Positions 1 through 5,765 of a stretch of DNA of 7,011 nt are shown here, piece after piece. Origin of the DNA: Candidatus Geothermarchaeota archaeon (GTDB lineage Archaea; Thermoproteota; Nitrososphaeria; Geothermarchaeales; JAUWBL01); the NCBI GenBank assembly GCA_030601715.1, contig JAUWBL010000053.1, forward strand, positions 1-7,011, written 5' to 3'. A model generated the notes under the pieces. The model worked only from the letters and a program-made list of their open reading frames with translations, searched no databases and was not told the DNA's origin. Both the position numbers and the translations under genes were made by a program. The stretch's first letter is position 1; every line of letters starts with the position of its first letter.

Positions 1-58
1 CAGAGTAATCTTCCACGTCCGAAGTGCCCCATGGATCCAGCCTTGTGTTGCCGTTCAT
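1..58 (-). CDS. trpS: Tryptophanyl-tRNA synthetase, N-terminal fragment (runs off window)
   Basis: The 19 visible codons begin at ATG (58-56) and read MNGNTRLDPWGTSDVEDYS before the window edge. The DPWG...DY pattern matches my memory of the N-terminus of one group of archaeal tryptophanyl-tRNA synthetases, where it precedes the class I Rossmann domain that activates tryptophan and charges tRNA-Trp. The HIGH- and KMSKS-like motifs would lie outside the window, so the call rests on this short stretch. A TAG stop lies in frame three codons upstream (67-65), so this ATG is the first possible start. A strong purine ribosome site (GAGGAGG) sits directly against the ATG, closer than usual. The gene lies 110 bp downstream of the adenylyltransferase stop on the same strand. 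Family identity is moderately sure; translation of this frame is more secure. Confidence 0.5.
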   Translation of the reverse strand, partial: MNGNTRLDPWGTSDVEDYS

Positions 59-121
59 CCTCCTCTAACACTCGTCGTCAAAGACTGGCATTGCTGTCCA
101 TGTGGGCAGGAATGGCTATCA

Positions 122-148
122 AGAATAAGCAATAGGACCTATTATTCT
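122..148. repeat. Imperfect inverted repeat between coaD and the trpS-like gene
   Basis: The arms AGAATAA (122-128) and TTATTCT (142-148) are complementary. Inside them lies a second palindrome, AATAGG-A-CCTATT (131-143), with a few unpaired bases in the left arm. The element lies in the 110-bp gap downstream of coaD and upstream of the trpS-like start. As RNA it could fold as AGAATA/TATTCT over ATAG/CTAT. As DNA it could be an operator, or the AT-rich promoter of the minus-strand gene. It has no poly-T tail of a usual archaeal terminator. Its function is unknown. Confidence 0.4.
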
Positions 149-168
149 GAGAAATCGATCCACGATGC

Positions 169-636
169 CTATTTCCCCCGTTGAAGGACTCGCCCCTCCT
201 CGTCCATCTCACCAAGTCTTATCCAGCTAGCAGATATCCGTCTGCCGTCCTCTCCCCTGACCATCTCAACAACCACTACTCTGAGACCTGTCAACCCTTT
301 CTCGGAGCGAAGCCTGTTTATCTCTTCTGCCACCTTAAAAGTTTCCTCGCTGACCACGATTGCCTCGATGCCGCCGTCGCTGGTGGCTGGGCCGTAGGGG
401 TCATCTATGGGAAAGATGAAATACTCCTTTTCCCCCGCGTTTTCTTCAAAGAACTTTCTCAGCGCTGCCAGTCTCTCTCCGTATGAGGATATTCTTCTCC
501 CCTTTCTCAGTTGAGCGAACTCGTCTGTGGCCAGTCCCACTAGGATCTCGTCTCCTTGAGCAATTGCCCTCTTGAGGAGGGTCTTGTGACCTCTGTGTAG
601 GATATCGAAGGTGCCTCCCAGCACTACCTTCACCAT
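169..636 (-). CDS. coaD: Phosphopantetheine adenylyltransferase, archaeal type
   Basis: This enzyme joins 4'-phosphopantetheine and ATP to give dephospho-CoA and pyrophosphate, the penultimate step of coenzyme A synthesis in the cytoplasm. The 155-residue product has the nucleotidyltransferase fold. GGTFDILHRGH lies at residues 7-17, with the phosphate-binding H14 and H17. A VVSEET segment lies at 94-99, and ISASWIR at 134-140 stands for the family's ISSTxxR motif. Length and sequence fit the archaeal/eukaryotic PPAT group rather than bacterial CoaD. I chose ATG at 636 because the family begins just before the GGTFD strand and a GGAG site lies about 10 nt upstream. A GTG at 663 would add nine residues that do not look conserved. 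The gene diverges from methionine aminopeptidase, and a shared AT-rich element at 690-706 probably drives it. Function is confident. Confidence 0.93.
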   Translation of the reverse strand: MVKVVLGGTFDILHRGHKTLLKRAIAQGDEILVGLATDEFAQLRKGRRISSYGERLAALRKFFEENAGEKEYFIFPIDDPYGPATSDGGIEAIVVSEETFKVAEEINRLRSEKGLTGLRVVVVEMVRGEDGRRISASWIRLGEMDEEGRVLQRGK

Positions 637-689
637 TTTCCGCTTCTCCGACCCTGGGGCCACTACTACACGAAGTTTTGTGTGTCCAG

Positions 690-706
690 CTTTCTTTTAT
701 CGAAAG
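690..706. promoter_or_regulatory. Shared AT-rich promoter element of the divergent coaD and map genes
   Basis: TTTTAT (695-700) is a box A-like TATA element. It sits inside a short inverted repeat, CTTTC (690-694) and GAAAG (702-706). Read on the plus strand it would place initiation near 725, about 17 nt before the TTG start at 742. Read on the minus strand (ATAAAA) it would place initiation near 671, giving coaD a leader of about 35 nt that contains its GGAG site. The flanking repeat could also be bound by a regulator. Both readings are inferred from spacing alone. Confidence 0.4.
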
Positions 707-741
707 ATGGTCAAGTGGATCTGAAAGGGAAGGCGTCACGG

Positions 742-1650
742 TTGGATGAGGACCGGCTTGAAACTCTTCTGAGGGCTGGAAAGATCAACGCAGAGGCGTT
801 GCGTCGCGCTGAGACCTTCATCAGATCCCGCAAGAAGGTCAATCTGTTGGAGCTCTGCGACGTTGTCGAAGAGTTCATCATCGAATCAGGGGCCTTTCCT
901 GCCTTCCCGTGTAACATAGGGATAAACGAGGTTGCAGCCCACTTCTCTCCTCTCCGCAAGGAGGATGGTGACCTGCCTCGGGAAGGAGTCGTCAAAGTCG
1001 ACGTTGGAGTTCGGATAGATGGTCATATCGTGGACTCCGCCATTAGCCTGCCTCTCTCACACCCTTTCCGTGAGATGGTCGAAGCTGCCCGAAGCGTTCT
1101 CGCGGGAGCCATCAACGCCATATATCCGGGTAAAAGGACGGGGAAGATAGGGGAGCTGATTGAAAGAGCTGCTAGTTTGCGAAACTACCGACCCATCAGT
1201 AATCTTTCGGGGCATATGATAGGCGAGTACAGCCTGCACGCGGGGAAGTCGATACCGAATGTCAAGCGCCTCGTCTCGCCTATGATAGAGGTTGGAGAGG
1301 TCTACGCCGTGGAGCCCTTCATCACCCTCCCGAGGGCTCAGGGTCGCGTTATAGACAGACGTGACGGAACCATCTTTCGAATCGGTAGGTTCAAGAAGCC
1401 GAAGGACAAGAAGCTGGGGCGGCTCTATGATAGGATCCTTCGGAGATGTAGGGGCTTGCCATTCTCTCCTCGGTGGTTCGTCGACAGCGAGATGGCGTTA
1501 CCCGAGGTTCTTGGAGATCTTGAGCAGTTGCAGAGCGTAGGTATCGTACGTTCGTATCCGATGCTGGTCGAGAAAACAGGTATGCCGGTGGCGCAGTACG
1601 AACACACCGTAGTCGTTGAGGAAGAGGGAGCGCGGGTTCTAACGGGATGA
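742..1650 (+). CDS. map: Methionine aminopeptidase, type II
   Basis: This cytoplasmic dimetal hydrolase removes the initiator methionine from new proteins. Counting from TTG at 742 (302 residues), all expected active-site residues are present: H67 in AAHFSP (substrate side), metal ligands D87 (VKVDVG) and D98 (IVDSAIS), H158 (SGHMIG), E191 (AVEPFIT) and E288 (AQYEHTVVV). The stretch of more than 60 residues between H158 and the final Glu holds the helical insertion that defines type II enzymes. The start is uncertain. GTG at 682 and GTG at 715 are also in frame. I prefer TTG 742 because the protein then starts at DEDRLETLLRAGKI, like other archaeal enzymes of about 295-300 residues, and because the only TATA-like element lies at 695-700, downstream of 682. 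No strong ribosome site supports any of the three. The last 12 nt overlap the end of the convergent zinc-ribbon gene. Confidence 0.93.
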   Translation: MDEDRLETLLRAGKINAEALRRAETFIRSRKKVNLLELCDVVEEFIIESGAFPAFPCNIGINEVAAHFSPLRKEDGDLPREGVVKVDVGVRIDGHIVDSAISLPLSHPFREMVEAARSVLAGAINAIYPGKRTGKIGELIERAASLRNYRPISNLSGHMIGEYSLHAGKSIPNVKRLVSPMIEVGEVYAVEPFITLPRAQGRVIDRRDGTIFRIGRFKKPKDKKLGRLYDRILRRCRGLPFSPRWFVDSEMALPEVLGDLEQLQSVGIVRSYPMLVEKTGMPVAQYEHTVVVEEEGARVLTG

Positions 1651-1953
1651 GATCTTCTTCGGTTCGGCATAGATTCCCTTCATGGAGAGGGTGTGATCGC
1701 AGCTCTTGCAGTTCTCGTCTGACACCTTTCCTATGAAGTCACCTTCCCTGTATGAGCGCACCTCCTTTAGGTTGCAGGATGGGCACACGAGTTCTGTCTG
1801 AGCGTGTGGGGGTTCGATGCGTAGCCGTCTACCTTTTCTGATTGAGTCGACGAAGTTCATGACGATGAAGGCCACGAACACCAAGATGAGAACGTAGATG
1901 AACGACTCTCCACCGATCTGGTTGACAAAACTCGAGGGTTCCATCCCATTCAC
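1639..1953 (-). CDS. Small membrane-anchored zinc-ribbon protein
   Basis: This is a 104-residue protein of unknown function. It has one N-terminal membrane segment (about residues 16-34, a run of I, V, L and F after GGES), then a basic stretch (RKGRRLR, 39-45), then a soluble zinc ribbon with CPSC at 57-60 and CKSC at 82-85. The four Cys should bind one zinc ion. By the positive-inside rule the ribbon probably faces the cytoplasm. The GTG start overlaps the stop of the upstream DUF1512-like gene as GTGA, which suggests translational coupling and a shared role; ATG at 1944 is an alternative start. The N-terminal pattern, a Gly-Gly-Glu followed by a membrane helix, resembles that of its neighbour. 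The C-terminus overlaps the methionine aminopeptidase gene by 12 nt, tail to tail. I do not recognise a named family. Confidence 0.83.
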   Translation of the reverse strand: MNGMEPSSFVNQIGGESFIYVLILVFVAFIVMNFVDSIRKGRRLRIEPPHAQTELVCPSCNLKEVRSYREGDFIGKVSDENCKSCDHTLSMKGIYAEPKKISSR

Positions 1954-3071
1954 TGGGCTATGCCGATGCTGTTTCCTATTCCTGCGATGATGACGGTCTG
2001 TCTTTTCTTTGTGTTGTCTCTGATGATCCTCCTTATCCTGTCGATGACCTCTTCAACCGAGTCGTAGAGCTCCTTCTTCATCAGCGAAACCGCGTCGGCC
2101 AGAGACTGTTTGATGATGATCGCGTGGAGCGGGATCTGGTACTCAGAGGCCTGCTCCTCGATCTTGAACTTCTCCACACCTATGCCCCCTATGGCGGCTC
2201 CGACGCCTTCGGCTATGTCTCCCAAGTCCTCTCCCTCAAGCTTGAGGGCCCCGTCGACCATCACGATGAGCTTCACCTTCTTCTTGTTTTTCTCGATCAG
2301 CTTCTTCACCGCCTCGCCGGGTTTCCCCGTGTTGCCGCCTGGACCGACTGCTTTCACAATCAACAGCTTCCTCCCCTCGAACTTCGACTCTGCCACAGCG
2401 GTCTCTTTGGCGATCTCTGTTGTCTCTGCTCCTCCTATCATTGTCAATGCAACCAGAGCCCCGATACCGTCTCCAATGGGCTGGCCGTTCCGGAAGGCGT
2501 GGATGGCGCTTAGGTACGCTCTGGCCTCTATCATCACGAGTGACATGATCATCTGAAGCTGGATGATGAGGTAGATGTTCCCCGTCTTCTTTCCAAGAAG
2601 AAAGAAATGTCTCAGAATCTTGTAGATCTGCTCTAGCGCTGCCGTGGCCTCGACGAGGTTTTCGAGGTTGCGGGCGTCGGGGTCGCTGAGGTCAGGCACG
2701 AGGGTTTTCACTTCTCGAATCAGCTTGTCATCTCGCACGTCGAGGATATGCTCCACCTTGGCCACGATCCCGGCGGGGTCCATCGATTCGGGCAGGATTG
2801 TGAAGTAGTTGAGCATCAATTCAAGGCCCTTTTTCGCGTCCTCTATCTTGGCTCCGGCCTTGCTCAGAGTGGTCAGGGTTTGATTCTTCGCGAAGTTCCT
2901 CATCTTGTTCAGCTGCTTCAGGTGACCTCTGATTTCGAACATCGCCATCTGCATCTGAAACTTCTGACCGTAGAACAGGAAGAAGAGGAAGGGCAGGTAG
3001 AGGATGATCATGGTGAAGATGCTGGTTTCTCCGCCCAAGCCTGGTATCTGCTGTATGCTCGCTGGAACCAC
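1950..3071 (-). CDS. Membrane-anchored archaeal protein of the DUF1512 type
   Basis: This 373-residue protein matches, in length and overall pattern, the archaeal family of about 370 residues that I know as DUF1512; its function is unknown. Residues 18-36 form a single hydrophobic anchor. Helical, charged sequence follows (about 40-190). The second half is alpha/beta-like with glycine-rich segments: PIGDGIGAL (198-206), VGPGGNTGKPGEA (242-254), VDGALKLEGE (272-281), a Gly/Ala-rich GVGAAIGGIG (289-298), and IIAGIGNSIGI at the extreme C-terminus. These look like ligand- or nucleotide-binding loops, but no classical Walker motif is visible. The GTG at 3071 is the first start after an in-frame TAG (3092-3090) at the 5S 3' end, and a weak GAGG site lies about 10 nt before it. 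ATG at 3011 (residue 21) would cut into the membrane segment. The gene is coupled to the zinc-ribbon gene by a GTGA overlap. Confidence 0.87.
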   Translation of the reverse strand: MVPASIQQIPGLGGETSIFTMIILYLPFLFFLFYGQKFQMQMAMFEIRGHLKQLNKMRNFAKNQTLTTLSKAGAKIEDAKKGLELMLNYFTILPESMDPAGIVAKVEHILDVRDDKLIREVKTLVPDLSDPDARNLENLVEATAALEQIYKILRHFFLLGKKTGNIYLIIQLQMIMSLVMIEARAYLSAIHAFRNGQPIGDGIGALVALTMIGGAETTEIAKETAVAESKFEGRKLLIVKAVGPGGNTGKPGEAVKKLIEKNKKKVKLIVMVDGALKLEGEDLGDIAEGVGAAIGGIGVEKFKIEEQASEYQIPLHAIIIKQSLADAVSLMKKELYDSVEEVIDRIRRIIRDNTKKRQTVIIAGIGNSIGIAQ

Positions 3072-3092
3072 TGTTGTTGTGCCTCTGCTCTA

Positions 3093-3216
3093 GGTGGTAG
3101 TCGGCATCCGGGTTTCACAAGGGCTCTCGCACGTTGCTAGTCCCAGACGTGGCGCGGCTTAACTTCAGAGTTCGGAATGGGATCTGGTGTACCCCGCACC
3201 CTGTGGCCGACCACCA
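3093..3216 (-). rRNA. rrf: 5S ribosomal RNA
   Basis: The minus strand reads as a complete 5S rRNA of about 124 nt. The near-invariant loop sequence CCATTCCGAACTCTGAAG is present, followed by TTAAGC. The ends pair to form helix I: GGTGGT (3215-3210) with ACCACC (3098-3093), followed by CGGC/GCCG with a small bulge. No 16S or 23S gene is nearby, so the 5S is unlinked, as is common in several archaeal lineages. A TATA box at 3241-3247 has the right spacing to drive it. A tRNA-Leu gene lies 86 bp upstream on the same strand. The DUF1512-like start codon lies only about 21 nt past the 3' end. The ends are accurate to a base or two. Confidence 0.96.
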
Positions 3217-3238
3217 AACTACCTTACAACCCTGTCGA

Positions 3239-3249
3239 CGTATAAAACC
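3239..3249 (-). promoter_or_regulatory. TATA box (box A) of the 5S rRNA gene
   Basis: On the minus strand this reads GGTTTTATACG. The TTTTATA core is centred near 3244, about 28 nt upstream of the 5S 5' end at 3216, the spacing expected between an archaeal TATA box and its start site. It also lies past the 3' end of tRNA-Leu, so the 5S gene can be transcribed on its own even if some transcripts run through from the tRNA. Confidence 0.65.
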
Positions 3250-3302
3250 AAGAGAGGGAACGCTTTTTCCCGATTCAAAATCGGTCTTCTGGCTCTTCCC
3301 CG

Positions 3303-3404
3303 TGGTGCGGAGGGTGGGATTCGAACCCACGGACCCCTTCGGGACGAGGTCCTAAGCCTCGCGCCATTGGACGCTGTGCGTTGACCGGACTAGGCGACCT
3401 CCGC
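3303..3404 (-). tRNA. tRNA-Leu (anticodon UAG), with a 14-nt D-loop insertion (probable intron)
   Basis: The minus strand folds as a class II tRNA. The acceptor stem is GCGGAGG/CCTCCGC, with discriminator A and an encoded CCA (3305-3303). The anticodon stem CGAGG/CCTCG encloses the loop CTTAGGA, giving anticodon TAG, which reads CUA leucine codons. The long variable arm contains CCC-GAA-GGG, and the T arm is GTGGG-TTCGAAT-CCCAC. The D stem GCC/GGC holds a loop that is 14 nt too long. After the expected GGTCAA comes CGCACAGCGTCCAA (3380-3367), and removing it leaves the normal GGTCAATGGC of leucine tRNAs and an 85-nt body. The inserted piece folds as ACGC-ACA-GCGT and is flanked by short bulges, so it is probably an intron removed by the archaeal splicing endonuclease. 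Identity is sure; splicing is inferred. Confidence 0.95.
3367..3380 (-). other. Probable 14-nt tRNA intron in the D-loop
   Basis: A CAA triplet occurs on both sides (3383-3381 and 3369-3367), so the 14-nt excision could fall in any of four registers between 3383 and 3367 with the same product. The segment forms ACGC (3381-3378), loop ACA, GCGT (3374-3371). On its outer side are a 3-nt bulge TCA (3384-3382) on one strand and a 3-nt bulge AAT (3368-3366) on the other. They are separated by a two-pair GG/CC helix rather than the usual four, so this is a relaxed bulge-helix-bulge. The register shown is arbitrary. Confidence 0.62.
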
Positions 3405-3427
3405 ACATCATTCAACGGAGAGACATC

Positions 3428-3437
3428 CTAATTACTG
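3428..3437 (-). promoter_or_regulatory. TATA-like element upstream of tRNA-Leu
   Basis: On the minus strand the sequence is AGTAATTAGG-like, centred near 3432. That is about 28 nt upstream of the tRNA 5' end at 3404, the normal position for an archaeal box A. The match to TTTATA is only partial, so the call rests mainly on spacing and on its being the most AT-rich spot in this region. The 162-bp gap 3405-3566 otherwise holds only the cdc48 leader, and I see no further gene in it. Confidence 0.38.
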
Positions 3438-3554
3438 AGCCTTCAACGTCCTGAAACTCGCGATCTTAGTAAGGATGGACAGTCTCTGACGCTTTTTTGG
3501 AATGAGTGATCTAAGCCTATGTAGCGCGTGCGAGAGTAGGCGTATTGTAGCTTC

Positions 3555-3560
3555 GGTGAG
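3555..3560 (+). promoter_or_regulatory. Ribosome binding site of cdc48
   Basis: GGTGAG lies 6 nt before the ATG at 3567. It matches the archaeal anti-Shine-Dalgarno target (GAGGTGA-like) and fixes the start of the cdc48 frame. It also implies a leadered mRNA. No convincing TATA box can be picked out in the sequence before it. Confidence 0.55.
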
Positions 3561-3566
3561 TTTCAC

Positions 3567-5765
3567 ATGAGTGGCGGAGAAGTCAAGAGTATGCGGCTGA
3601 AGGTCGGTGAGGCCAAGTCGGGCGATGTAGGTCGGGGCATAGCCCGGATTGACAAGGCGTCGAGGGACAAGCTGAATGTGTCCCCCGGGGACCTAGTCGA
3701 GATTAGTGCGAAGAGGACGACAGTGGCCGTTGTCTGGCCCCTCCATCCATCCGACGAGGGACGAGACATCCTCAGAATCGACGGATTCGTCCGCAGAAAC
3801 GCCGGCGTCTCCATCGGAGACACCGCGAAACTGGAGAAGAAGGCGGCGGCGAAGGCGAAACAGGTTGTCGTAGCACCGACCCAGCCCATCCGATTCGGTC
3901 AAGACTTCCATCAGTACGTCAAGCAGCAGCTTCTCGGAAGGCCTATAGGACGTGGAGATGTCGTAATCATACCCGTTCTCGGCGAGGCCCTCCAGATGTT
4001 CGTGGTCTCGGTTAACCCGGGTCCGTACGCGCTTGTCGATCAGAACTCCAACGTGACGGTTCGAGCCAGTCCGATGAAGGAGGCTGAACTCCGGATCCCG
4101 AGGGTGACCTATGAAGACATCGGGGGTCTTCAGAAGGAGATCCATCGGGTGAGGGAGCTAATCGAGCTTCCCTTGAAACATCCAGAACTCTTTCGCCACC
4201 TCGGGATCGAGCCCCCGAAGGGGGTGCTTCTCCTTGGACCCCCTGGCTGTGGGAAGACCCTCATAGCTAAGGCAGTCGCCAACGAGTCGGGCGCCCACTT
4301 CATCGCCATAAACGGTCCTGAGATCATGAGCAAGTGGTACGGAGAATCTGAGAAGCGGTTGAGAGAGATCTTCCAGCAGGCTGAGGAGAATTCTCCGAGC
4401 ATCGTATTCATCGACGAGGTGGACGCCGTGGCCCCTCGACGGGAGGAGGTCACAGGTGAGGTGGAGAAGAGGGTTGTGGCGCAACTCCTCAGTCTAATGG
4501 ATGGCTTGGAGGCTAAGGGAGATGTCGTGGTGATTGCGGCCACCAACAGACCCGAGGCGGTGGACCCCGCCCTAAGAAGACCCGGGAGGTTCGACAGAGA
4601 GATTGTCATCGGTGTCCCCGACCGAAACGGTCGCAAGGAAATCCTGCAGATCCACACGCGTAACATGCCCTTGACCGAGGAGGTTGATCTCGACGAGCTG
4701 TCGAGGATCACACACGGTTTCGTGGGTGCTGACCTTGAGGCTCTGGCCAAGGAGTCCGCGATGCACTCTCTCAGAAAGTTTTTGCCCAAGCTGGACTTGG
4801 AGAAAGGGACCATACCTGCGGAGGTGCTGGAGGAGATGAAGGTCACCAAGGAGGACTTCAGTAGCGCAATGGACGAGGTGCAGCCTGCAGCCCTCAGGGA
4901 AGTCTTCCTTGAGATTCCAGATGTCAGGTGGGACGATATAGGCGGCCTCGATGAAACGAAGCAGAGGCTGAAGGAGGCCATAGAGTGGCCGATGAAGTAC
5001 CCGGATCTCTTCGTACGACTGGGGGTTCGCGCAGCCCACGGTCTGCTTCTCTTCGGTCCCCCGGGTACCGGGAAGACGATGCTGGCCAAGGCGGCGGCCA
5101 CTGAGAGCGAGGCAAACTTCATCGCCGTGAGGGGGCCTGAGGTCCTCTCCAAGTGGGTGGGGGAATCTGAGAAGGCGGTGAGGAAGATCTTTCAGAAAGC
5201 CCGTCAGTCGGCCCCGTGCATAATCTTCTTCGACGAACTGGACGCTATCGCACCCAGGAGAGGTAGGGATATCTCCACCTCCGGAGTCTCAGAGAGGATG
5301 GTGAACCAGCTCCTCTCTGAGATGGATGGCATGGAGGCCCTCGGCGAGGTGGTGGTCATTGGAGCGACCAACAGGCCGGACATCCTCGACCCAGCCCTCC
5401 TCAGACCGGGGAGGTTCGACAAGCTGATCTATGTGCCAGCCCCTGATCGGGATGTCCGAGTGGAGATCTTCAAGATTCACACTCGGAAGATGCCGCTGAC
5501 CGACGATGTGGACATCGATAGGCTAGCGGAGATCACGGAGTTCTATACGGGAGCTGATATCGAGGCTGTTTGCCTGGAGGCGGCCATGGTGGCCGCTAGA
5601 GAAGACATAGAGGTCAAAGAGGTGAAGATGAGGCACTTCGAGGAATCTCTGAGGGCGGTGCCGGCGACCCTGACGCCCGCCGACATTCGAGAGTATGAGA
5701 GGCTAGCTCAGAAAGTCAGCACTAGGACCAGGGAGAGGAGGGAGGTCAGGGCTCACCTAGCTTGA
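3567..5765 (+). CDS. cdc48: Cdc48/VAT-type AAA+ ATPase (archaeal p97/VCP)
   Basis: This is a cytoplasmic hexameric unfoldase that threads substrates through a central pore, often to feed the proteasome. The 732 residues are in full order: an N-domain double-psi barrel plus four-stranded beta barrel (about 8-175), then ring D1 and ring D2. D1 has Walker A GPPGCGKT (224-231), Walker B SIVFIDE (278-284), sensor Asn 327, Arg fingers R338 and R341, and pore residues W257-Y258. D2 has Walker A GPPGTGKT (497-504), Walker B CIIFFDE (551-557), sensor Asn 602, Arg fingers R613 and R616, and pore W530-V531. Both rings look active. The length is normal for archaeal VAT. The C-terminus is a charged helix ending in AHLA, with no penultimate Tyr, so the HbYX proteasome-docking motif is missing. 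D1 carries a Cys in its P-loop. The ATG has a GGTGAG site 6 nt upstream. The gene converges on the beta-grasp gene. Confidence 0.97.
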   Translation: MSGGEVKSMRLKVGEAKSGDVGRGIARIDKASRDKLNVSPGDLVEISAKRTTVAVVWPLHPSDEGRDILRIDGFVRRNAGVSIGDTAKLEKKAAAKAKQVVVAPTQPIRFGQDFHQYVKQQLLGRPIGRGDVVIIPVLGEALQMFVVSVNPGPYALVDQNSNVTVRASPMKEAELRIPRVTYEDIGGLQKEIHRVRELIELPLKHPELFRHLGIEPPKGVLLLGPPGCGKTLIAKAVANESGAHFIAINGPEIMSKWYGESEKRLREIFQQAEENSPSIVFIDEVDAVAPRREEVTGEVEKRVVAQLLSLMDGLEAKGDVVVIAATNRPEAVDPALRRPGRFDREIVIGVPDRNGRKEILQIHTRNMPLTEEVDLDELSRITHGFVGADLEALAKESAMHSLRKFLPKLDLEKGTIPAEVLEEMKVTKEDFSSAMDEVQPAALREVFLEIPDVRWDDIGGLDETKQRLKEAIEWPMKYPDLFVRLGVRAAHGLLLFGPPGTGKTMLAKAAATESEANFIAVRGPEVLSKWVGESEKAVRKIFQKARQSAPCIIFFDELDAIAPRRGRDISTSGVSERMVNQLLSEMDGMEALGEVVVIGATNRPDILDPALLRPGRFDKLIYVPAPDRDVRVEIFKIHTRKMPLTDDVDIDRLAEITEFYTGADIEAVCLEAAMVAAREDIEVKEVKMRHFEESLRAVPATLTPADIREYERLAQKVSTRTRERREVRAHLA

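Noticed and set aside
1..135. Plus-strand frame open from the window edge to a TAG at 133
   Set aside because: 44 codons with no domain pattern; the minus strand gives the recognisable DPWG...DY start with a ribosome site.
446..739. 97-codon minus-strand frame overlapping coaD
   Set aside because: It is a frame-shifted reading of coaD and its upstream region, with no protein pattern.
2110..2556. Two overlapping plus-strand open frames (148 and 129 codons) antisense to the DUF1512-like gene
   Set aside because: Low-complexity Ser/Pro or Leu-rich translations with no motif. The opposite strand has the coherent protein, coupled to its neighbour by GTGA.
3264..3284. Hairpin CCGATT-CAA-AATCGG next to a T5 run, considered as a terminator
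   Set aside because: The T run is on the plus strand, which has no gene ending here. On the transcribed minus strand the hairpin is followed by A residues, so it is not a standard terminator for tRNA-Leu.
3115..3384. Short open frames over the 5S rRNA and tRNA-Leu on both strands
   Set aside because: They are translations of structural RNA genes. Fragments such as GGIRTHGP are a known artefact of reading tRNA T-arms.
4130..5152. A 340-codon open frame antisense to cdc48
   Set aside because: It mirrors the two conserved AAA+ rings, is Ser/Arg/Pro-rich with no domain pattern, and has no ribosome site. Long antisense frames are expected in GC-rich conserved genes.
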